Shown here one piece after another: positions 43,883-50,553 of a stretch of 64,000 nt of DNA. A program made the translations under genes and the position numbers. This DNA comes from Bacteroidales bacterium UBA1800. GTDB taxonomy: Bacteria > Bacteroidota > Bacteroidia > Bacteroidales > VadinHA17. The stretch's first letter is position 1; each line of letters begins with the position of its first letter. The notes under the pieces were generated by a model. It was given only the letters and a program-made list of their open reading frames with translations, was not told the origin of the DNA and did not search any database. The stretch covers positions 33,173-97,172 of the forward strand of contig DCFQ01000098.1 in the NCBI GenBank assembly GCA_002319915.1. Direction: 5' to 3'.

Positions 43883-44890
43883 ATGTCAGAATCAAGGAGA
43901 GAATTCATAGGCAAGTCATTGCTTGCGATGACCGGGGTTGCTGCAGGCCTGAAAACAGGGTTTACAGGGAAACCTGTATCCCCGGCAGCGGCAAGGCCGG
44001 TAGCACAACCGACGAATGAGCCCGATGCCTTTAAGATAAGTGTCTTCTCGAAGCACCTTCAGTGGCTCAGCTACGAAGAGATGGCCAGGGCGCTCGTCCT
44101 GACCGGTTTCGACGGGGCCGATCTTACAGTAAGGCCGGGCGGTCATGTGCTGCCGGAGAATGTTGAGAAGGATCTGCCAAAGGCTGCCGAAGCCCTTGTG
44201 AAAGAGGGCAGGAAGATCTATATGCTGGCCACAGCAATTGACAATGCTGATGACCCTGTAACCATCAAGATCCTAAAAACCGCATCATCCCTCGGGATAA
44301 AGCATTACAGGATGAACTGGCTCCATTATGACGAGTCAAAAAGTGTGGAAGCAAACATGGCGTCAGTACGCGCAAAGCTTTCTAAGCTTGCCGTGCTGAA
44401 CGAAAAATATTCGATCTCCGGGGAGTATCAGAATCACTCAGGGGTTGCCGCTGAAGGCATTTATTTTGGCGGTGCGATCTGGGACCTGGCGGAGGTTCTC
44501 AGTGAAGTCAATTCTCCCTGGATCGGCTCGCAGTATGATATATACCATGCCACGGTCGAAGGTGCGAACACCTGGCCGGTCGGACTGAAGCTTATCAGTC
44601 CGTTCATCAGGTCCATCGATATAAAGGACTTTAAATGGGTCGAAAGAGAGGGAAAAGTGAGGTCCGAATCGGTCCCCCTGGGAGAAGGAATGGTCAACTT
44701 CAGCAAGTACTTAGCGTTCCTTAAGCAAAACTCTATAGAAGTTCCCATTTCGGTCCATTACGAGTACCCCCTTGGTGGTGCCGAGAACGGAGCTTCGAAA
44801 ATCACTGTTGCCCGGGAAGTGGTGTTCGATGCGATGAAAAGGGATCTGCAGCTCCTTAAGAAGTATCTCGGGGAAGCGGGACTGGTCTGA
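43883..44890 (+). CDS. Sugar phosphate isomerase/epimerase with Tat-type signal
   Basis: 335 residues. The N-terminus SRREFIGKSLLAMTG is a Tat signal, so this isomerase acts outside the cytoplasm, unlike the one two genes earlier. TIM-barrel ligands: SGEYQNHSG (Glu), GSQYDIYHAT (Asp, His), SIDIKDFKW (Asp) and SVHYEYPLGG (Glu). One base separates it from the Gfo/Idh/MocA stop. Confidence 0.85.
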   Translation: MSESRREFIGKSLLAMTGVAAGLKTGFTGKPVSPAAARPVAQPTNEPDAFKISVFSKHLQWLSYEEMARALVLTGFDGADLTVRPGGHVLPENVEKDLPKAAEALVKEGRKIYMLATAIDNADDPVTIKILKTASSLGIKHYRMNWLHYDESKSVEANMASVRAKLSKLAVLNEKYSISGEYQNHSGVAAEGIYFGGAIWDLAEVLSEVNSPWIGSQYDIYHATVEGANTWPVGLKLISPFIRSIDIKDFKWVEREGKVRSESVPLGEGMVNFSKYLAFLKQNSIEVPISVHYEYPLGGAENGASKITVAREVVFDAMKRDLQLLKKYLGEAGLV

Positions 44891-44903
44891 GATGAGAGCA
44901 TTT

Positions 44904-44950
44904 CACGGAGTCATTTCCTTTGGTACTAGTATTTCTCACAAGACTCCGTG
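44904..44950. repeat. Inverted repeat of CACGGAGTC inside the operon gap
   Basis: CACGGAGTC (44904-44912) and GACTCCGTG (44942-44950) form a 9-bp stem between the isomerase and MFS genes and share the words CTCCGTGTAAC with other intergenic repeats. It could attenuate expression of the transporter. Confidence 0.65.
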
Positions 44951-44968
44951 TAACAAAAAAATCTATCC

Positions 44969-46168
44969 ATGAAAACCTCCTCCCGCAGCTCGCAAACATA
45001 TATCGTGGCCACGGCATTCCTTTCCCTCTTCGCTATCGTCGGATTCGCCGTTTACGGGCTCCCCTTCTTCTATGATTTCATGACAAAGGAATACGGCTGG
45101 ACGAGGACGGTTGTAACATCCGGGAATGCACTCGGCAAGCTTATCGTTGCACCCCTTTTCGGGTTCATTGCCGGGTGGCTGATCGACAAGTACGGGCCGA
45201 AGCGTCTCATGATAGCCGGGGTCCTGCTGGCCGGGAGCGCCCTTGCCGGGCTGAGCCTTTCCAGGTCACTGGGCCTTTTCTACCTGTTCTATATCCTCAA
45301 TGCCCTCGGATACGTCTGTGGCGGGCCTCTCCCCTGCCAGGTCCTTATCTCCAGGTGGTTCGAAAGGAACAGGGGAAAGGCGATGGGTATTGCATATCTT
45401 GGTATAGGTACCGGGGGAGCGGTGGTTCCTCTTGTCGCATCAGGGCTGGAAAAAAAGTTAGGATGGCATGGTTCCCTGGCACTCCTAGGGCTGCTGATAG
45501 TCGTGATCGCCCTGCCTATGGTCCTTTTTATTAAGGGCTCCCGCACAGGGACTGATCACCCTGCAGAACAGGCGCCTGAGGTACCGATAAAAAAGATCCT
45601 GACGAACAGGAATTTCTACCTTCTCGGCCTGGGAAGCATGTGTGCAATCGGCGTGGTGGGAGGCATAAACCAGCACCTGAAGCTTTACCTCCGTGACCTG
45701 AGCTATTCGCAATCACAGGCTGCCCATATAATCTCCCTGGTCCTTTTCTGCAGCCTTGCCGGAAGGCTGCTGATGGGATGGCTGGCTGACATCATGAGGC
45801 GTAAGTACGTGATGATCATGATCTACCTTATCGTTGCCTCCACGATCCCGCTGCTGCTGCTGCCCGATTTCCCCTGCCGGATCTATCTTTTTGCAGTTAT
45901 TTTCGGGATCGGCCTGGGCGGCGATTACATGATAATTCCCCTTCTTGCGGGGGATCTTTTCGGAGTGAGGGCGCTTGGAAGGGTAATGGGGATAATCCTT
46001 GTGGCCGACGGAGTGGCGGAATCGACTTTCCCCATGCTGGTCGGCGCTCTTTACAACGAACAGGCCAAAAGCTACTTTAACGGGTTCATCGTGCTGATCT
46101 GCGTCGCCCTCGCAGGAGCGGTAATAGTTTCATTCCTTCCGAAGACAAAGACCGCCGGAGGTCAGTGA
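44969..46168 (+). CDS. MFS transporter (oxalate/formate- or monocarboxylate-like)
   Basis: 399 residues, 12 helices. Marks: DFMTKEYGWTRTVVTSG after helix 1, LIDKYGPKRLM in loop 2-3, PCQVLISRWFERNRGKAMG in the middle of the first half, and LADIMRRKYV in loop 8-9. This branch of the MFS moves organic acid anions, fitting uptake of an uronate or keto-acid for the upstream genes. Its end overlaps the nitrilase gene's end by seven bases (tail-to-tail). Confidence 0.86.
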   Translation: MKTSSRSSQTYIVATAFLSLFAIVGFAVYGLPFFYDFMTKEYGWTRTVVTSGNALGKLIVAPLFGFIAGWLIDKYGPKRLMIAGVLLAGSALAGLSLSRSLGLFYLFYILNALGYVCGGPLPCQVLISRWFERNRGKAMGIAYLGIGTGGAVVPLVASGLEKKLGWHGSLALLGLLIVVIALPMVLFIKGSRTGTDHPAEQAPEVPIKKILTNRNFYLLGLGSMCAIGVVGGINQHLKLYLRDLSYSQSQAAHIISLVLFCSLAGRLLMGWLADIMRRKYVMIMIYLIVASTIPLLLLPDFPCRIYLFAVIFGIGLGGDYMIIPLLAGDLFGVRALGRVMGIILVADGVAESTFPMLVGALYNEQAKSYFNGFIVLICVALAGAVIVSFLPKTKTAGGQ

Positions 46169-47532
46169 CCACCCCTGTAATCACCTAGCGGACTGAAGAG
46201 ATCGGATCTGCGGTCCTTCCGCCATACTCCTCTCCACGTGCCGCGCCCTGCATTTCCGATCCAGCTCCACGGGGGATTGAAACCAAGGTCGATGTCGGCG
46301 GTCAGCAGAGTTCCCTGCGTCCCGGTTTCCTTCATGACCTCTCCGGCAGGATCAACGATCAGGCTGTGGCCGTCGTAAATCGATGTAACAAAATAGATCC
46401 CGTTGTCCATTGCCCGGCTGCGCGCTGTCACCTTCCATGAATCAGCCGTGCGCACATCGCCCCAGATAGGGCACAGAATAAGCTCTGCCCCTTTCAGGGC
46501 AAGGATCCTTGCAATTTCCGGCGAAATAATATCCCAGCAGATGAGGATCCCGATCGTACCGAAATCGGTCGTGAAAACCGGAAGGGAGTTTCCGGGCACT
46601 GCACCCGCCTCTGCCTCGGAATCAGGGAGCTGTACCTTTTTATATATGCCCTGTATTTTACCCTGCCTGTCATAAAGCGCCGCGATATTATACAGGGTAT
46701 CTCCCCTCCAGTCATAAAGTCCCGAAACGATGTACATCCCGTACTGCCTGGCTTTGGCTGCCATCATTGCGGAAGCACTGCCCCCGAGTGTATTCGCCTC
46801 CACCTTCGTCATTCCCGTTCCCGTGTTGCAGGTTGGCCATCCTTCGGGCAGGCAGACGATATCACATCCCGCCCTGCCGGCCTGGTCGAGCAACCGTGCC
46901 ATCGCCGATACATTATCCGCAACCGCCGGTCCCTCGGGCCGGTAATGAATCGACCCGACCTTTATTTTCCTCGCTGCCGCTTCCGCGCATTCAGTAAGCG
47001 AAATATCGTCCCACCTGATGCTCCCCATGCTCCACCTGAATTCGAGGGCGATCTCGGCAGAGGTCGATCCCTCCGGGGCTTTTACCATGCCTGATGCAAG
47101 CAGCCATCCGCCATCATCCCCCTCAAGGCCGGAGATGTAGTCATAGCCTGTCGGCCCACTGTTGCTGAACCATTTGATCCTGAAGAGAACGCTCTTGTCG
47201 ATCGATCCGACATTTTCGGCAAGGAACCTGGCGCTGGCCCGGTATGTCTTGCCGCCGGTTATATTCACCTTTTGCACCGCCACACCGTGGCAGGCCGGGT
47301 TATTGCTTTCCATTTTAAGGGAGCATGAACCGCTGAAATGGACCTTCATGTCAGGCATGGTCTTCGGTTCCATCGACTTTACGGGGCCACCGGTATGCCA
47401 TACCCCGGATCCGGGTACAAAATTCTCGAAGCCGGGATCCTTCAGAAGGTTGGTTTGCCCTGTATCCTGTGCGTATGATTTGCTCATTCCGGAATAGAGC
47501 AAGAGGATTATCAATGGCATGTATCTTTTCAT
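46162..47532 (-). CDS. Secreted nitrilase-superfamily hydrolase with N-terminal CBM-like domain
   Basis: 456 residues from the ATG at 47532 (KRYMPLIILLLYSG, signal peptide); an upstream Met is less likely. Residues about 25-180 form a beta-sandwich like CBM4/9 (LLKDPGFENF, VQKVNITGGKTYRASARF, IRWDDISLTE). Then a carbon-nitrogen hydrolase domain with its triad: Glu in CLPEG, Lys in YKKVQLPDSE and Cys in ILICWD. Such enzymes split amides or nitriles; exported, CBM-linked members have no assigned substrate. Confidence 0.87.
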   Translation of the reverse strand: MKRYMPLIILLLYSGMSKSYAQDTGQTNLLKDPGFENFVPGSGVWHTGGPVKSMEPKTMPDMKVHFSGSCSLKMESNNPACHGVAVQKVNITGGKTYRASARFLAENVGSIDKSVLFRIKWFSNSGPTGYDYISGLEGDDGGWLLASGMVKAPEGSTSAEIALEFRWSMGSIRWDDISLTECAEAAARKIKVGSIHYRPEGPAVADNVSAMARLLDQAGRAGCDIVCLPEGWPTCNTGTGMTKVEANTLGGSASAMMAAKARQYGMYIVSGLYDWRGDTLYNIAALYDRQGKIQGIYKKVQLPDSEAEAGAVPGNSLPVFTTDFGTIGILICWDIISPEIARILALKGAELILCPIWGDVRTADSWKVTARSRAMDNGIYFVTSIYDGHSLIVDPAGEVMKETGTQGTLLTADIDLGFNPPWSWIGNAGRGTWRGVWRKDRRSDLFSPLGDYRGGH

Positions 47533-47658
47533 ATTGAGACCAGTTTCAATCATCTCCAAAGTTATTGATTATGTCTGAACCGGCAGGGGTCGACCGGGGA
47601 TACCTTAATTATATCAGATATATGTATGAGCCCCATTTCGGGAATCTCACTTTTTGAT

Positions 47659-47666
47659 TATATTTG
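47659..47666 (+). promoter_or_regulatory. -7 box for tRNA-Val
   Basis: TATATTTG fits TAnnTTTG and ends nine bases before the tRNA 5' end. No clear -33 TTG. Confidence 0.5.
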
Positions 47667-47674
47667 CCCGATCC

Positions 47675-47749
47675 GGGACGTTAGCTCAGTAGGTTTAGAG
47701 CGCTAGTGTCACATATTAGAGGTCACTGGTTCGATTCCAGTACGTCCCA
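47675..47749 (+). tRNA. tRNA-Val (anticodon CAC)
   Basis: 75 bases. A full cloverleaf can be drawn: acceptor GGGACGT/ACGTCCC, D-arm GCTC/GAGC, anticodon arm CTAGT/ATTAG with a G-T wobble and loop GTCACAT (anticodon CAC at 34-36), variable AGGTC, T-arm ACTGG-TTCGATT-CCAGT, discriminator A. CCA is not encoded. G at position 32 is unusual. The body is the same type as Bacteroidota tRNA-Val genes. Confidence 0.93.
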
Positions 47750-47773
47750 CCCTGCAGTCTGGCTCCTTTGCTA

Positions 47774-47798
47774 AAATCCCGCACCGCGGGATTTTTTT
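47774..47798 (+). terminator. Terminator after tRNA-Val
   Basis: AAATCCCGC (47774-47782) pairs with GCGGGATTT (47786-47794) around ACC, followed by a T-run to 47798. A second hairpin of the same kind (TCCTCCA / TGGAGGA, 47837-47862, then six T) follows the duplicated tRNA end. Confidence 0.88.
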
Positions 47799-47809
47799 AC
47801 GCTCGGCCC

Positions 47810-47832
47810 GGTTCGATTCCAGTACGTCCCAC
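47810..47832 (+). repeat. Second copy of the tRNA-Val 3' end (attachment-site-like)
   Basis: 23 bases identical to 47728-47750, i.e. the T-loop, T-stem and acceptor 3' strand of tRNA-Val plus its next base. The two copies are 82 bases apart. This is the arrangement left at the edge of elements that integrate into tRNA 3' ends. No integrase is seen nearby. Confidence 0.85.
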
Positions 47833-47836
47833 TTCG

Positions 47837-47868
47837 TCCTCCACAGCATTGGCAATGGAGGATTTTTT
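47837..47868 (+). terminator. Second terminator hairpin
   Basis: TCCTCCA (47837-47843) / TGGAGGA (47856-47862) with a 12-base loop and six T directly after. Confidence 0.8.
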
Positions 47869-47901
47869 ATATAAATTTTTTTTACCGCAAAGTGCGTGAA
47901 G

Positions 47902-47919
47902 TCCCGATAGCTATCGGGA
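47902..47919. repeat. Dispersed 18-bp palindrome, copy
   Basis: Perfect copy, here in a different surround (GTGAAG - palindrome - TGCAAAAAACGCAAAG) without the CACTGAG words. Confidence 0.85.
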
Positions 47920-48046
47920 TGCAAAAAACGCAAAGCACCTAAATCGCCCTGTTCGGGACTTTAATTCACCCCTTTTACTGGGTAGATAGGAATCATTTGC
48001 GAGCTTTCCGTGAAGCCTTTGCGGTCTTAGCGGTTAATGATTTTTT

Positions 48047-48247
48047 TCACACCTTCTTGAGCACCTTATAGAGCTCCTGTATCTGGTTATTCAGATCGTT
48101 GAGCAGCTTATGGTTCTGGTCGGCAAAACGAGCTGTCACGTACTGGGCATAAATCTCCATATGCTCCTCGACATTATTCACCCCGGTATCCCTGATGAAG
48201 TCATCCCTGAATTCATTGAACCTGTTGCGTAATCCTAGAAGTGCCAT
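48047..48247 (-). CDS. Hypothetical small helical protein
   Basis: 66 residues, charged and helical, ending in a coiled-coil-like stretch (LLNDLNNQIQELYKVLKK). No signal. No family recognised. The upstream gap of 173 bases to the next gene has no clear promoter. Confidence 0.6.
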   Translation of the reverse strand: MALLGLRNRFNEFRDDFIRDTGVNNVEEHMEIYAQYVTARFADQNHKLLNDLNNQIQELYKVLKKV

Positions 48248-48420
48248 AATGATATCAAATTGATTTAGTATTCACAATGCCTGATCCTTCATAAAGTTTG
48301 ATACAGGCCGGGGATAAATTTAATAAAATAACAGGCGTTGATGGCTTTCATTTCGATATTCTCCTTACCCGGTCAAAACCCTTTAGCCTATTTGCGGTTC
48401 GTAAGCACTTCAGCCAAAAA

Positions 48421-50061
48421 TTATTTATATTGAAGGATCTGACCGGAGGCGACCAGTTCCCTTCTGATCCTGTCATATGGAAGAGAATGTATGCCTGAAC
48501 CTGTTTTTATTGCGAGGGACGCGACGATCCCTGCACTTTGCCCGAGGATCATGAAGACAGGCTCCATCCTTATTGACCCGAATGCAATATGCGAGCATGA
48601 GACGCAAACAGGCACCAGCAGGTTGCTGCATTCGTCCTTCACCGGCATGATCGACCCGAGATCAATCTGGTAGGGTTTCGGGATCTCGACCCCGATATCG
48701 CCCTCATTCTGGACATAACCTTCACCCGTAACGTATCTCTCGACATTATGTGAATCCATGGTATAGGATCCCATCCCGGCAGGCCTGGGAACAGATCTCC
48801 TGCCCATTATATCATTTTCGGTCATAACATATTCCCCGAGCATTCTCCTGGCTTCCCTGACATAGATATTGTACGGCCAGTAACCGTTATCGGCAAACTC
48901 GTCCTTCGAAAAGCCCCATTTATTCATTGTATCACGCACCCATCCGGGCAGGCGTTTGTCGGTCGCCATGAAATAGAGCAAACCTTTCTGGTACAGGATG
49001 TGTTCCCTGATTATCTCCCTGCGCCTTTCATATGAAGCATCCGGATAATCCCAGTTCATGCCAATATTGTCAAAGCTGAAAGGGCCGTGATTATTCACGT
49101 CGGTCTTAAGGTTAGGAATGGGATCATACTTGCCGAAGAACTCGTTCCACCTTGTTGCCGCCAACCTGACAAGCAGTTCGTACTGGGAGCTGTCATATCC
49201 TTCCGGTTTTGTGAAAATCACCCTGTTTCCCGGCTTCTTCGTCAGGCACAGCCTGTAGCAGTAGGCCTGGATCTTTTTGTCGGCCGATCCGTTCGCCCCG
49301 GTCGATCCGGCGGATATCCGGGGTAGCAGGCCGCTGGAAGGATCCCCGGGGGTCTTCCAGGGATCTACCTTATCCTTGAAATAATGCCCGTGATGGAACA
49401 CCCCTGCCTGAACGCCGTTCCATGTTTCGTTGTATGTGCCGTTGGATTCCCGCCCGGTGGTATAATGGACCCCGGCCGAAGCTATCAGGTCACCTTCGTA
49501 AGTAGCATCTATGAAAACCTTGCCTTCAAACGTTTTCCCGCTCAAAGTGCGGATCGAGACGATCACGGTTCCGTTTTTTGTAACCCCATTCTCCCTGTCG
49601 AGCCATTCATCCCTGAATACCGTAATATTGTTCTGCTTTATGAAGGTTTCGAAGGCCTCTTCAGCAACGTGGGGCTCGAAGATCCACATTGTCCGCTTCT
49701 CCCCGTCGATTGCCGGGTTCCCCTGTCCCGTATTCCCATACTCCGATTTTTTCTGCCACCGCCAGGCTTCCGGCATCTGGTAATGCCGGTAAATGAGCTG
49801 GTAGAATTCCCTTGCGAGTCCTCCGATAACCTCCTTGTTGCCTGTATCGGTGAAGCCGAGCCCGGAGGATGACATCCCACCGAGGTGCTTATCCGGTGAG
49901 ACGATCATCACCGACAGTCCCATCCTGTGAACCTGAACTGCACATGTCACGGCAGCGGATGTGCTACCATAAACGATCACGTCGGCCTTGTAACTACCGG
50001 GCTCATTGGCAGATATGGAAAGGGCAAGTGGTATAAAAAGGAGGAAGATCATAGATCTCAT
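48421..50061 (-). CDS. Secreted FAD-dependent oxidoreductase (FAD_oxidored type)
   Basis: 546 residues from the ATG at 50061 (RSMIFLLFIPLALSIS, signal peptide); the 27 codons before it do not look like leader. FAD-binding start DVIVYGSTSAAVTCAVQVHRMG and HLGGMSSSGLGFTDTGN are the marks of the FAD_oxidored (PF12831) group, with VFIDATYEGDLIASAGV and a C-terminal second nucleotide motif (ILGQSAGIVASLAI). Bacteroidota members are linked to polysaccharide loci, but the reaction is not known. Confidence 0.86.
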   Translation of the reverse strand: MRSMIFLLFIPLALSISANEPGSYKADVIVYGSTSAAVTCAVQVHRMGLSVMIVSPDKHLGGMSSSGLGFTDTGNKEVIGGLAREFYQLIYRHYQMPEAWRWQKKSEYGNTGQGNPAIDGEKRTMWIFEPHVAEEAFETFIKQNNITVFRDEWLDRENGVTKNGTVIVSIRTLSGKTFEGKVFIDATYEGDLIASAGVHYTTGRESNGTYNETWNGVQAGVFHHGHYFKDKVDPWKTPGDPSSGLLPRISAGSTGANGSADKKIQAYCYRLCLTKKPGNRVIFTKPEGYDSSQYELLVRLAATRWNEFFGKYDPIPNLKTDVNNHGPFSFDNIGMNWDYPDASYERRREIIREHILYQKGLLYFMATDKRLPGWVRDTMNKWGFSKDEFADNGYWPYNIYVREARRMLGEYVMTENDIMGRRSVPRPAGMGSYTMDSHNVERYVTGEGYVQNEGDIGVEIPKPYQIDLGSIMPVKDECSNLLVPVCVSCSHIAFGSIRMEPVFMILGQSAGIVASLAIKTGSGIHSLPYDRIRRELVASGQILQYK

Positions 50062-50553
50062 ATAACCTTGTTTTAGGTAAGTCTGACATAAAGGTATAAA
50101 GATTAGGTCATAGATTGATCGATTGTTTTCCTGAATTAACATGGTGATCAGCCCGCACAGAAAGTATCAATACTATTTATCGCCTTTTGCTCATGTCCGG
50201 GCAGAAATACCTCGTACTAAAAATGGATCCAGTTTGTTTAACGTTGCTGTTACCTTTGTTCACTCATAAATACAGATTAAAATTTGACAAATTCATCTAT
50301 TTCAGAGATATAAAATCTTCTTATCAGGAATATATATATAAATATATTGAGTAAATTACCACCAGAAATTTAGCCTTTATCCCTCTCTGGTCCATTAACC
50401 CCCCCTGAAATAAAATCTAACCTGTTCGAACACTGTCAATACTTTGATAAAATCAATTACCATACTTTCCGGCCTATATACAATTCTCATTTTCAGAATA
50501 GTGTTGATAATATTCTATGATATTCAGAGCGGTTTTAATATAAAACTTTTGAT
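50062..50553. other. AT-rich gap of about 490 bases without a gene
   Basis: Includes ATATATATATAAATATATTG near 50331, short A/T runs and no open frame with a believable start. A promoter for the PKD gene is expected here but no TAnnTTTG box is clear. Confidence 0.6.

Noticed and set aside
47709..47933. 74-residue minus-strand frame ending in GIEPVTSNM
   Set aside because: It is the antisense of tRNA-Val, the terminator and the duplicated tRNA end. Such translations are well-known false genes.
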